A stretch of 53,444 bases of DNA from Rhodococcus phenolicus (lineage in GTDB: Bacteria > Actinomycetota > Actinomycetes > Mycobacteriales > Mycobacteriaceae). Position 1 is the first letter of the stretch, and every line of letters begins with the position of its first letter. Below, piece by piece: positions 25,201-33,315 of this stretch. The DNA is taken from NCBI RefSeq assembly GCF_001646785.1, contig NZ_LRRH01000055.1, positions 1-53,444 of the forward strand, written 5' to 3'. Position numbers and translations under genes: made by a program. The notes under the pieces are model-generated. The model was not told the DNA's origin. It worked only from the letters and a program-made list of their open reading frames with translations, and ran no database searches.

Positions 25201-26427
25201 ATGTCAGATCTGAGCAGGCGGAACGTGTTGAAGGCCGGAGGGGCGCTCGCGGCGCTAGGCGCCGTCGCTGCGGCGTCCCCGGCGCAGGCACTTCCGTGGA
25301 GGTGGTCGCCGGCCGGGTCCATTCCCGGCGCCGGCAGCGGAGCGGATCCGCGACAGGTGTGGGACACGGAAGCCGACCCGCTGGTCGCGTCGCTCTTCGA
25401 GCGCGGCGAGGTCGAACGCGCGAACGGCCTGTTGCGCGAGTGGAAGAAGAACGGGCAGCCTCTACCCGCGGGGCTACCCCCCGACCTTCACGACTTCCTG
25501 GAGCGCCATCGGCAGCTTCCGGCGTGGGCGGACCCGCAGAAGCTCGAAACCGCGGTACGGTTCAACGAGAAGCGGGGACTCTATCTCGGTGTCCTCTACG
25601 GGTTCGCCAGCGGCATGATGAGCACCGTCATCCCGAAGGAAGCAGTCGCCGTCTACTACTCCAAGGGCGGCGCCGACATGAAGCGCCGGATCTCGCGAAC
25701 AGCGAAGCTGGGATACGACATCGGTTCGCGCAATGCGTATCTGCCCGACGGCGAGATGATCGTGACTGGCCTGAAGACTCGTCTCGCCCACGCCGGTGTG
25801 CGGCACCTGCTGCCGCAGTCGGCGCACTGGACGGGAGCGGCACCCGAGGGCCGTCCCATCAGCCAGCACGACATCATGGTCACCTGGCACAGCCTGCCCA
25901 CCTCGGTGATGCGGGTACTGCGGGCATGGAAGGTGCCGATCGCTGCGGACGAGAGCGAGGGTTTCCTCCATTCGTGGCAGGTCAGCGCGCACATGCTCGG
26001 AGTCGAGGACCAGTACATCCCGGCGACCTGGGCCGACGCCGAATCGCAGGCCACCCAGGTGCTCGACCCGATCCTGGCGCCGACGCCGGAGGGACTGAAG
26101 CTGGCCGACATGCTTCTCGATCTCGGTAAGGGGCTGGACTTCACGCTCTTGAGCCGCCCGATCCTGGGGGCACTGACACGATTCGTGCTCGGCGACAGGG
26201 TCGCCGATTGGCTTCAGATTCCCCGTGAGCCGGTGTGGGGGACGTTGCTGAACGTCGGATGGGGTCCGTTCATCGCGGTGCGCGAGGGCCTGCTGCCGTT
26301 GCCGCTCGCCCCGGAGGCGTACTGGTCCTTCGACGAGCTGCTGCGTCAGTTCGTGTTGCTGTACATGTCGGAACTGAAGACGATCAGCATCGAGATCCCG
26401 ACGTTCAACAACCCGAACTACCCCTGA
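25201..26427 (+). CDS. lcp: Latex clearing protein (rubber oxygenase), DUF2236 family
   Basis: A 408-residue exported haem oxygenase. Lcp proteins cleave cis-1,4-polyisoprene (natural rubber) outside the cell. A twin-arginine signal (SRRNVLKAGGALAALGA, likely cut after SPAQA) is followed by the DUF2236 domain, with blocks RGLYLGVLYGFASGMMSTVI, DIGSRNAYLPDG, KTRLAHAGVRHLLPQSAHW, DIMVTWHSLPT and SWQVSAHMLG matching what I recall of Streptomyces K30 and Rhodococcus Lcp. Length also matches (about 407). The ATG at 25201 follows AGGGGGGCGG. A TetR gene is divergent. A general DUF2236 oxygenase is the alternative. Confidence 0.88.
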   Translation: MSDLSRRNVLKAGGALAALGAVAAASPAQALPWRWSPAGSIPGAGSGADPRQVWDTEADPLVASLFERGEVERANGLLREWKKNGQPLPAGLPPDLHDFLERHRQLPAWADPQKLETAVRFNEKRGLYLGVLYGFASGMMSTVIPKEAVAVYYSKGGADMKRRISRTAKLGYDIGSRNAYLPDGEMIVTGLKTRLAHAGVRHLLPQSAHWTGAAPEGRPISQHDIMVTWHSLPTSVMRVLRAWKVPIAADESEGFLHSWQVSAHMLGVEDQYIPATWADAESQATQVLDPILAPTPEGLKLADMLLDLGKGLDFTLLSRPILGALTRFVLGDRVADWLQIPREPVWGTLLNVGWGPFIAVREGLLPLPLAPEAYWSFDELLRQFVLLYMSELKTISIEIPTFNNPNYP

Positions 26428-26448
26428 CGGTCGGATCCGCCACGGCAC

Positions 26449-27987
26449 CTACCACGTATCGACGACGCCGCCGCTCCCGGTGATCTCCCCTCCGTGAGCG
26501 GCTGCGTCCACCAACTGAGCTATGAGGGAACGGGTTTCGGCGGGATCGATCACGTCGTCGATCTCGAAGTATCGAGCCGCGTTGAGCCCCGTCGAGTTGG
26601 CGCGCAGCATCTCGGTCAGCAGCCGGACCCGTTCCTCGCGTTCGTCGTCGTCCGCGATCGCCTCGAGTTCGGCGCGCGTCGAGAGCCGCACCGCGCCTTC
26701 GAGTCCCATCGCGCCCATGGTCGCGCCGGGCCACGCGACCGTCATCAACGGCGAGTGGGTGCTACCGGCCAGCATGGCCTGGGCTCCGAGCCCGTAAGCG
26801 CGTCTGAGAATCACACCGATGAACGGCACCCGGATACGTGCGGCGGCAACCAGCAGGCGGGACGCGTGCCGGACCAGCCCGGTGCGTTCCGCATCCGGAC
26901 CGACCATGATGCCCGGGGTGTCCACGAGGGAGATCACCGGGAATCCGTATGCGTCGCACAGCTGCAGGAACCGCGCCGCCTTGTCGCTGCCGTCGGACGT
27001 GATCGCCCCGGCCGTGTGGCGCGAATCGTTGGCGAGGATCCCGACCGTTCGGCCCTCGATCCGCCCGAGCGCGGTGCACAACTCCGGTGCGAATCCGGGC
27101 CGCAACACGGTGACGGAATCCTCATCGCACAGGGTTTCGACGACGGGCACGACATCGAAGGTCGTGCGCTCGTGTTCGGGCACGAGGTCGCGAAGGGTGG
27201 ATTGATCTGCGATGGACCAGGATTCGGATCTGCCGAGGAAGTAGCCCAGCAGGTGGCAGGCCATCTCCGCGGCGTCCTCGGAATCGTCCACCGCGACGTC
27301 GACCACGCCGTTCTCGATCATCACGTCGAGCGGCCCGATATCCGCGGCCGCGACCTCACCCAGTCCTCCACCGGAGATCATCGCCGGGCCGCCCATGCCC
27401 AGCGAGGCGCGGGGCGTCGCGACGATGAGATCGGCGCAACCGGCGATGACGGCGTTCCCGGCGAAGCAGTTGTCGTCGACGACGGCGATACGCGGTACCC
27501 GGCCGGACAGCGCGGCCCACGCGGCGAACGTCGTCACGTCCAGCGCCGACACCAACGGCAGATCCGTGTCACCGGGGCGGCCCCCGCCGCCGGACGCGAC
27601 GAACACCGTGGGCAGACCGAGCCGGCCGATGACGTCGAGCAGACGGTCGGTCTTGCGGTGCCCGCGCATCCCCTGGGTACCGGCCATGACGAGATAGTCG
27701 TAGGACAGCACCGCGCACGAGCGCCCGTCGATCGTGGCCACACCCCCGACGATGCCGTCCGCGACCGTGCGGTCGAGCAGTTCGTTCGTGCTGCGGCGGG
27801 ACTCCTGTGCCGCGGTGACGAACCGTCCGTACTCGACGAAGCTGCCCGGATCCACGATGCGGGCGATGTGTTCGCGGGCGGAGGTCCCGCCACGGGCATG
27901 GAGTTTCTCGAGGGCATCCGGTCTCGCGGAGTCCTCGGTGAGGGCGCGGCGGGCGAGAACGTCCAGGAGGTCGGCGCGGATCGTCAT
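26449..27987 (-). CDS. Acyl-CoA carboxylase beta (carboxyltransferase) subunit
   Basis: A 512-residue carboxyltransferase of the propionyl/acyl-CoA carboxylase beta family, which moves carboxyl from biotin to an acyl-CoA. Both crotonase-like halves are present: GGGGRPGD and SLGMGGPAMISGGGLG in the first, then VDTPGIMVGPDAERTG and TVAWPGATMGAMGLEGAV in the second. No biotin-carboxylase (alpha) gene is in the window, so the partner is elsewhere. The ATG at 27987 has no ribosome binding site, but TATTGT lies about 10 bases before it, which fits a leaderless transcript. It converges on lcp. Confidence 0.88.
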   Translation of the reverse strand: MTIRADLLDVLARRALTEDSARPDALEKLHARGGTSAREHIARIVDPGSFVEYGRFVTAAQESRRSTNELLDRTVADGIVGGVATIDGRSCAVLSYDYLVMAGTQGMRGHRKTDRLLDVIGRLGLPTVFVASGGGGRPGDTDLPLVSALDVTTFAAWAALSGRVPRIAVVDDNCFAGNAVIAGCADLIVATPRASLGMGGPAMISGGGLGEVAAADIGPLDVMIENGVVDVAVDDSEDAAEMACHLLGYFLGRSESWSIADQSTLRDLVPEHERTTFDVVPVVETLCDEDSVTVLRPGFAPELCTALGRIEGRTVGILANDSRHTAGAITSDGSDKAARFLQLCDAYGFPVISLVDTPGIMVGPDAERTGLVRHASRLLVAAARIRVPFIGVILRRAYGLGAQAMLAGSTHSPLMTVAWPGATMGAMGLEGAVRLSTRAELEAIADDDEREERVRLLTEMLRANSTGLNAARYFEIDDVIDPAETRSLIAQLVDAAAHGGEITGSGGVVDTW

Positions 27988-28040
27988 GTCGACACAATAG
28001 AAACCGGTGTGCGGATGCCCAACCCCTGCCCGTCTCGGGG

Positions 28041-28652
28041 TCAGGCCCCGGACATACGCGTCCGCAGCAGGCCGACACCGTCCCCGTCCAGTTCGGCCGA
28101 CACGGCGGCGCGGCCCACCATGGCCAGTGCGAGCACCTCCCCGGTGCCCCGGACGACGGGCCCGTCGCCTCGTTCCCAGGTCATGTCCGTGGCCACCAGC
28201 CGCAGCCCATCGGTGTAACGGGAGGGGCGGGCGAACGGATCTGGATGGTCGAGCACCGTGCGGAGACGGTCGGCGTCGATCGTGCGCGGCAGCCCCAGTG
28301 GACGACGGATGTCCTGTTGGTGCACAACGTGATCGGCGAGGGTCAACTGCGGGAACCAGCGGGTGAACCAGCTTCCCGAGATCGAGGTCGCCAGTCCCTC
28401 GACGAGCCGGTCGACGGGTACGGTACGTGCTTCCTCGACATAGTGCCGGTTGAGCCGGTCCACAGACGGATGTCGCAATCCGGCCAGGAGGTAGCGGTGC
28501 ATCGGCACGGCGTCGATCGACAGGTGGCCGGCGACGTCCCGCACCGACCAGCCCGCGCACAGCGACGGTGTGTCCCATTGTTCCGGCGTCAGCGAGCGAA
28601 GCAGATCGACGAGCTCGGCGCGTTCGGCAATGATGTGCTGACGGGTGTTCAC
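28041..28652 (-). CDS. Maleylpyruvate isomerase-like (mycothiol-dependent, DinB fold) protein
   Basis: A 203-residue protein of the TIGR03083/MDMPI-N group. The N-terminal helix has RAELVDLLRSLTPEQWDTPSLCAGWSVRDVAGHL in family order, including the C-x-GW-x-V-x-D-x-x-x-H pattern that carries the metal-binding His. A later HVVHQQDIRR supplies two more ligand-type His residues. Such proteins are mycothiol-dependent transferases or isomerases. GTG start. Its promoter gap contains ACATGTC and GACATGT arms 24 bases apart. Confidence 0.8.
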   Translation of the reverse strand: MNTRQHIIAERAELVDLLRSLTPEQWDTPSLCAGWSVRDVAGHLSIDAVPMHRYLLAGLRHPSVDRLNRHYVEEARTVPVDRLVEGLATSISGSWFTRWFPQLTLADHVVHQQDIRRPLGLPRTIDADRLRTVLDHPDPFARPSRYTDGLRLVATDMTWERGDGPVVRGTGEVLALAMVGRAAVSAELDGDGVGLLRTRMSGA

Positions 28653-28726
28653 AGATACACCCCACTACATGTCTGCCGCTGCCGTGGGCGTTGCTATGAC
28701 ATGTCACAGGGCGCGGACCCGAATCG

Positions 28727-29236
28727 TCAGCTCTTCTTCTTGTTGTCCTTCTTCGCCTGCCGGCGTGCCCCGGCCGAGATGCTCGATGCCTCGTACTTCT
28801 TGCGGCCGGACGATTCCCGTGTCGTATCGACACGGATTTTCCCCGGCGACTTCACCTTGCCCCGACCCGCGGCGCCGTTGCCCGCGACGGGGGAGTCGAC
28901 CCGGGCGAGGGCCAGTCGTTCCTGCTTGAGCGCTTCGGCGGACTGGCGGGCCACCGCACCCAGCCGCCGGCTGACCCGGGCCAGCGCCTCCTCGAAGACC
29001 TCGGCCTTGCCGGCGTTGCGCTGATTCGCCGACCGCCCCGTGGCCCGGGATTTCTTCTTGTCGACCTTCTCGGCACCGGCCCGGCGATACAACTTCACGT
29101 ACTTGTTGCGAGCCCGGCGAATCCGGCTGTGGAGATCGATCAGGGCGTCCTCGTCGAGATCCGCCATCTGCGCCTTCTTGGTTTCCCGTACGAGAACGAA
29201 TTCGTCCTCGGACAGCGAGTTCTCCAGCTTGCTCAT
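28727..29236 (-). CDS. Lysine/arginine-rich basic protein of unknown function
   Basis: A 169-residue, strongly basic protein. The first half looks helical (LSEDEFVLVRETKKAQMADL, IDLHSRIRRARNKYVKLYRR). The second half is rich in Lys, Arg, Gly and Ala and ends RRQAKKDNKKKS. The composition suggests nucleic-acid binding, possibly a histone-like or ribosome-associated protein. The ATG at 29236 has GGAG 7 bases upstream; a codon 15 bases further out is less likely. I do not recognise a named family. Confidence 0.65.
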   Translation of the reverse strand: MSKLENSLSEDEFVLVRETKKAQMADLDEDALIDLHSRIRRARNKYVKLYRRAGAEKVDKKKSRATGRSANQRNAGKAEVFEEALARVSRRLGAVARQSAEALKQERLALARVDSPVAGNGAAGRGKVKSPGKIRVDTTRESSGRKKYEASSISAGARRQAKKDNKKKS

Positions 29237-29410
29237 ACCTACTCCGATCATCTCGAAGGGTGGATGGTGTCAGCATCGTATCCCGCAGTCGCGCAGCCCC
29301 GGACGCACTTCCGCGGGCTCGTATCCGCAGGTTGCCGCCCGGAGAGGCCACCGACGGGCTACCGTACCGGGAGGTCGCACCACACATCCGGACCTGCGAG
29401 GGGCAGCGAG

Positions 29411-29593
29411 ATGGAGATGGACGAACAGTTGCACGAGCTGGCGTGGCAGCTCAGTGAGGCCGGGCACGACTGGGCGGCGGTGGCCGACGAACTCGGCTGC
29501 GACGCGACGCTCGCGCAGGCCATGGCCGAGCGATATCGGGTCGACACCGATGCGCGGGCCCAGGAAGCCCAGTTCCGCCTCTTCGACGTGTGA
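29411..29593 (+). CDS. Small acidic hypothetical protein
   Basis: A 60-residue protein (MEMDEQLHELAWQLSEAG...) with an HTH-like helix pair (HDWAAVADELGCDATLAQAMAERY). GAGGGGCAGCGAG precedes the ATG. It ends 47 bases before the FhuF-like gene and may be cotranscribed with it. No family recognised. Confidence 0.55.
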   Translation: MEMDEQLHELAWQLSEAGHDWAAVADELGCDATLAQAMAERYRVDTDARAQEAQFRLFDV

Positions 29594-29640
29594 CACCGCG
29601 CCAGGGCTATCGTGTTCGGGACCCGACACGGAGATCGAAC

Positions 29641-30288
29641 ATGCCCCGCCCCGACGCACCCACGACCCTCGGCCGCCTCGCCGCCCACGGTTCCTACTTC
29701 ACGGTGGGTACCGGACCGGTGCCGCCCGGGACATGGCAGCCGACGGCGACGCTGCGCGAGCGCGCGATCCGGAACGGGCTCGCCGCTGCCACCGCCGATC
29801 GGATGGGGGTCACCGAAGCCCGTGTCGCCGCGTCGACGGTGTTCTCCGGCTACGCGGCGCGGTTGTGGTCGATCGCGGTCGGCTCGACGGTGGTGGCCGG
29901 CCGCTGCGTGAGTCTCGGTGCCGAGGAACTGTTGTGGCGCAGCGAATCCGGCACGTTGCACCTGCACATCGAGCGTCCCCGTTTCGGGAATCCTGCGGCC
30001 ACGGAGGTCCTGGAAGGTCAGCTCGCACCGCTGATCGAGGCGTGGAGCGACACCGTTGCGCCCGGACTGTCGTGGGGGAACGCGGCGTCGGCCCTGCGCG
30101 GCACCGGCAGCGTTCTCGGGCCGGCCGCGGACACGGTGGTCGCGGCACTGTTCCGGGACGAGCGCCTGAGCTCCGCGCTGGACCCGGCCACCGGGCGCCG
30201 GCGCAGCTGCTGCCTGTTCTACCGCACCCCGTCCGGCGGCGTGTGCGGTGATTGCCCCTTTCCGTCGGCGCCTTCGTCCCGGGGATGA
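29641..30288 (+). CDS. FhuF-like 2Fe-2S ferric reductase domain protein
   Basis: A 215-residue protein whose C-terminus carries the FhuF-type 2Fe-2S cysteines, [20 protein letters not shown] (C-C-x10-C-x2-C). The N-terminal part is the helical FhuF-like domain. FhuF reduces ferric siderophores to release iron in the cytoplasm. The ATG at 29641 has GGAG 7 bases upstream. No siderophore genes are nearby. Confidence 0.82.
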   Translation: MPRPDAPTTLGRLAAHGSYFTVGTGPVPPGTWQPTATLRERAIRNGLAAATADRMGVTEARVAASTVFSGYAARLWSIAVGSTVVAGRCVSLGAEELLWRSESGTLHLHIERPRFGNPAATEVLEGQLAPLIEAWSDTVAPGLSWGNAASALRGTGSVLGPAADTVVAALFRDERLSSALDPATGRRRSCCLFYRTPSGGVCGDCPFPSAPSSRG

Positions 30289-30373
30289 ACCTCATCGGGT
30301 CCGGACGACGGGGCCTCGGGATCCGACGGGGCCTGGGAATCACGGCTGGGCCGTGTTCCAAAAGTCGGCTGCC

Positions 30374-30611
30374 TCAGAGCCACTGACCGATCGCAGCTGC
30401 CTGGACGGTGGCCGGGTACCGCACCGCAAGTTTGTCGTAGCGCGTGGGCCACCGCCCGAAACTGCTCGAGTTGGTTGATCCCGCACTCGACCGCATGCCG
30501 ATGCCGGTACACGTCCCGATCGAACGTCGGAGGTCGCCCACCACCGGAACCTCGGCGGTGGTGGGCGAGTTGGTCGGGCGGTTCGCGCAAGAACTGAAGC
30601 CTTGCCCGCCG
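30374..30611 (-). mobile_element. IS5-family transposase remnant (3' end, frameshifted)
   Basis: On the minus strand the end of an IS5-type (IS427-like) DDE transposase can be read: [19 protein letters not shown], then [17 protein letters not shown] in one frame and [15 protein letters not shown] in the next. The shift is one extra base in the GGG at 30445-30447. The upstream catalytic part is missing and no intact terminal inverted repeats were found. The rest of 30,289-30,765 contains no recognisable gene. Confidence 0.8.
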
Positions 30612-30765
30612 AAACAACGAAGTCGCCTCGAGCAGCGGTGATGTCGGGTGCGGGCTGCGACGCGTGCAGGATGCAATGCCGAGTGCGACCTCCGGCCTCC
30701 TGGTTCTGCCGCGCAGCCCGGTGCGAAGCACTCGACGTCCCGTGGTCGGGAGGTCTCGCGATCGC

Positions 30766-31278
30766 TCAGACCTCGCCGTCGAGGGTCAGCACAACCAGCG
30801 GCATGGGCCGGTCGATCTTGGACTGGAAGTCCGCCAGCAGGGGGTTGGCGGCCAGCACCCAGGTCGCGAACTCGTCGTAGTCCGCGCCTTCGAGCACCTT
30901 GCCGGTCGCCCGGTAGGTCTTGTCCCGGAGCTCGACAGTAACCTGCGGATTCGCCTTGATGTTGTACCACCAGGCCGGGTACTTGTCCTCGATGAACGAG
31001 CTCACGAACATGATTTCGTCCCGGTACAGAGGTCCCAGCGGAGTTGTGTGCCGCTTGCCGCTCCTGGCACCGGTGGTGGTGAGCAGGATGAGGTCCCCGC
31101 CCGCGTAAGCACCGCCTACCTTGCCCGAGTTCTCCCGGAACTCCTTGATCACATCATCGTTCCAGTTGGCGATGCTGCCCTGCTGGTCCCAAGCCTGGTT
31201 CCACGGCGCATCGGGATCGTTGTAGTCGGTGATTTCGGTCTGATTCGGCTGTCCCGCAGTCGAGTAGGTTTCGCTCAT
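30766..31278 (-). CDS. F420-dependent nitroreductase/quinone reductase (DDN family)
   Basis: A 170-residue protein of the deazaflavin-dependent nitroreductase (Ddn) family. The diagnostic blocks are [39 protein letters not shown] and a C-terminal [14 protein letters not shown]. Members reduce quinones or nitro compounds with F420H2 at the membrane. No ribosome binding site precedes the ATG at 31278, so translation may be leaderless. It lies between two transposase remnants and may have been brought in with them. Confidence 0.88.
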   Translation of the reverse strand: MSETYSTAGQPNQTEITDYNDPDAPWNQAWDQQGSIANWNDDVIKEFRENSGKVGGAYAGGDLILLTTTGARSGKRHTTPLGPLYRDEIMFVSSFIEDKYPAWWYNIKANPQVTVELRDKTYRATGKVLEGADYDEFATWVLAANPLLADFQSKIDRPMPLVVLTLDGEV

Positions 31279-31296
31279 GATTCGAGTGTGCCGCGG

Positions 31297-31443
31297 ATAT
31301 AGGACAGCTGCCGTCCTGAATTGTGGTGGCTGACGATCTCGTCGCCGGTCGTTCACGCGCGGCGCCCCCACCGACACCGCGCCCGCCGCAGTCACGACCT
31401 CACGTTCAGCGTGGTAACCGTCGCGGACCCTCGAGCGATGCCG
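31297..31443 (-). mobile_element. IS256-family transposase remnant
   Basis: About 49 codons on the minus strand match the conserved N-terminal block of one IS256 subgroup: RVRDGYHAEREVVTAAGAV, then SVGAPRVNDRRRD and FRTAAVLY (relatives read RNGYH-x-x-REV-x-TAAGAVEV-x-APRVNDKR). The frame runs into the F420-reductase gene start, and no other part of the transposase is present. Assignment is from remembered motifs. Confidence 0.72.
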
Positions 31444-31587
31444 GTTCGGCCACCGGGGGATCCGCCGATCGGGCTGAGTCCCGGTCCACCCCGTGTGGGA
31501 CTCGGGTAGCCATTGCAGCATGCCCGGGGACAGCGGGAACTGTCGATCACGCTCTGCCGGTCATATCTCTTGGCCACCAACACATTA

Positions 31588-31608
31588 TCGACCAATCCTG
31601 CTGGTCGA
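31588..31608. promoter_or_regulatory. Inverted repeat in the MFS upstream region
   Basis: TCGACCA and TGGTCGA, 7 bases apart, lie in an AT-richer patch. The stretch 31,444-31,862 has no supported gene. A possible promoter, TTCAAC (31747-31752) and TAGAGT (31771-31776) with an 18-base spacer, lies downstream of this repeat. Confidence 0.4.
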
Positions 31609-31798
31609 GGGTTTGTTTGCGACACGCTCACGATCGGCTCCGTATTTCGCAACAGCCCCCTGTGTGCAGGCGAAACAACCACATCTCGTTCTGAACATGG
31701 TCCGCTGGGTGGGAATCCGGCATCAAGGCGAGCTCCACCCGAGCGTTTCAACCTCGGGTGAACTCTGCTGTAGAGTGGTCGGGTTGATTCTGGGTCAG

Positions 31799-31845
31799 GC
31801 ACGGCGGGAGGCAGGGACGCCGTGCGCTTCTTTCTGCATGCAGAA
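31799..31845 (+). promoter_or_regulatory. Hairpin and palindrome in the MFS gene leader
   Basis: GCACGGCG pairs with CGCCGTGC over an 11-base loop (31799-31825), followed by GCTTCTTTC and then by the perfect 14-base palindrome TTCTGCATGCAGAA (31832-31845), just before the ribosome binding site GAAAGG. The order hairpin, pyrimidine run, second hairpin suggests attenuation or a regulator site. Confidence 0.45.
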
Positions 31846-31862
31846 GGTTCCGAAAGGTACTG

Positions 31863-33155
31863 ATGACCCACAACTCCAACACCTCTCATTTTCGCGCCAT
31901 GCATGATCTCGTCGGATCGGCCTACTTTCCGGTATCGGCGTTGGCTCGTCTCCCGCTGTCCATGCTTGTCATGGGTGTCCTGACCTATGTCGTCGCATCG
32001 ACCTCCGATTTCGCCTCGGCGGGCATCGCAGCCGCGGTCACCGGAGTGGGTGTCGCTGTAGGTGCCCCGCTGTCCGGAATCGCCTCGGACCGCTGGGGTC
32101 AGCGGCCGACGCTCCTCGTCTCGACCGCGGTATACGTGCTGGCGGTGATCGCTGTACTCGTCGCGGGGGACCCGAGCGGCGATGCTCCGGCGTTGTCGCC
32201 GGATCTGCTCGCAGCGGCATTCGCCGCCGGCATCGTGGTGCCCCAGTGTGGCCCGATGACTCGCGTGCGGTGGATCCGTGGGTTGTCGAGTCGCGGCTCG
32301 GGACACGCTGTCGCGGTTGCTCAAGGCTTCGAGGGCACGATGGACGAGCTCGGATTCGTTCTCGGACCGGCGGCCGTCGGCATCGTTGCTGCGCTCTTCG
32401 GTGCTGCAGTACCGCTGTATGTGCTCATCGCGCTCACGGTGATCGTGGTTCCTTGGTTTGCGCTGCACCCCAGTGCGCAGTTCGCAGCACCCGCCGACGG
32501 TGCCGATTCTCTGCGTGAGAGGGAGTTCTCCTCCGAACCCGCGAGGGTGTCATGGGCTCCGGTATCTGTCCTTCTCCTGGGGATGCTCGGCATCGGAACC
32601 ATTTTCGGCTCGCTGGCCACCACCACCGCGGTCTTCGCCGATGAGACCGGTCACCCGGGGAGCGGGGGCCTGATCTACGCCGCGCTCGGTTTGACCTCCG
32701 GCGCAGCCGCATTGAGTGTGTCTCGGTGGAGTGAACGGCTGACCGCGTCGGCGCGGTGGAGTGCGTGTGCCGTCATGCTGGTCGCTGCTCTGGCGTTGAT
32801 GTGGTTGCCGAGCGTTCCGTGGCAGATGGTAGTCGTCCTGCTGTTCGTCGGCGCGCCGATCGGGCCGATCCTTGTGACGATCTTCAAGGTCGCCGGCGAT
32901 CACACGCCGGCGCGACGTCTCGGATTCATCATGACCCTGCTCAGTGCCGGAATCACCCTGGGCACCTCGATCGGAAACTGGGTCGGTGGGGAGGTTGCGA
33001 ACGCGGGCGGTCACTCGGCCGCAATCTGGGTGGCCTTCGGCGCGGGTGTGTCGCTGCTGGTCTGCGGCGTGTTGTTCACCGTCGTTCGATTCGAGCCGGT
33101 GAGCCGTGCATCTGCACGGCCTGCGGCACAGGATGTGCTCGAACCGCTCGGCTGA
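31863..33155 (+). CDS. MFS transporter
   Basis: A 430-residue major facilitator protein with about 12 helices in two halves. Motif A is GIASDRWGQRPTLL, between helices 2 and 3. A charged central loop (about 200-225, ADSLREREFSSEPAR) separates the halves. The ATG at 31863 has GAAAGG 5 bases upstream. The leader is structured, and transposon remnants lie upstream. It converges on the kdp operon. Substrate unknown. Confidence 0.85.
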   Translation: MTHNSNTSHFRAMHDLVGSAYFPVSALARLPLSMLVMGVLTYVVASTSDFASAGIAAAVTGVGVAVGAPLSGIASDRWGQRPTLLVSTAVYVLAVIAVLVAGDPSGDAPALSPDLLAAAFAAGIVVPQCGPMTRVRWIRGLSSRGSGHAVAVAQGFEGTMDELGFVLGPAAVGIVAALFGAAVPLYVLIALTVIVVPWFALHPSAQFAAPADGADSLREREFSSEPARVSWAPVSVLLLGMLGIGTIFGSLATTTAVFADETGHPGSGGLIYAALGLTSGAAALSVSRWSERLTASARWSACAVMLVAALALMWLPSVPWQMVVVLLFVGAPIGPILVTIFKVAGDHTPARRLGFIMTLLSAGITLGTSIGNWVGGEVANAGGHSAAIWVAFGAGVSLLVCGVLFTVVRFEPVSRASARPAAQDVLEPLG

Positions 33156-33180
33156 ACCACTCCTGTGGGCGAGAACACGA

Positions 33181-33315
33181 TCAGGACCCGCTGTCGGTCG
33201 GCAAGTGCCGGAAATCCTCGAAAACCGCCCCGGCGACGATGCCGTAGGCGATCGACAGGAACAGCGAATGCGTGACACAGAACAGAAGGAAGGTGCGGAC
33301 CTGCGGCTGCAGCAC
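33181..33315 (-). CDS. Small membrane protein overlapping the end of kdpE
   Basis: A GTG that shares one base with the kdpE stop (TAGTG, 33313-33317) opens a 44-codon frame. It encodes LQPQVRTF, a hydrophobic helix (LLFCVTHSLFLSIAYGIVAG), then AVFEDFRHLPTDSGS. The overlap is typical of translational coupling, so it may be the last gene of the kdp operon. I know no named family. Chance is possible, as the frame is short. Confidence 0.45.
   Translation of the reverse strand: MLQPQVRTFLLFCVTHSLFLSIAYGIVAGAVFEDFRHLPTDSGS

Noticed and set aside
26494-28218. 574-codon open frame on the plus strand opposite the carboxyltransferase gene
   Set aside because: It is a low-complexity Arg/Gly/His-rich antisense shadow, typical of high-GC DNA; the minus-strand frame has clear family motifs.
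30374-30611. An active insertion sequence
   Set aside because: Most of the transposase is missing, the remainder is frameshifted, and no terminal inverted repeats were found.
31438-31509. 23-codon Pro-rich ORF on the plus strand
   Set aside because: No ribosome site, and it is antisense to the IS256-like remnant.
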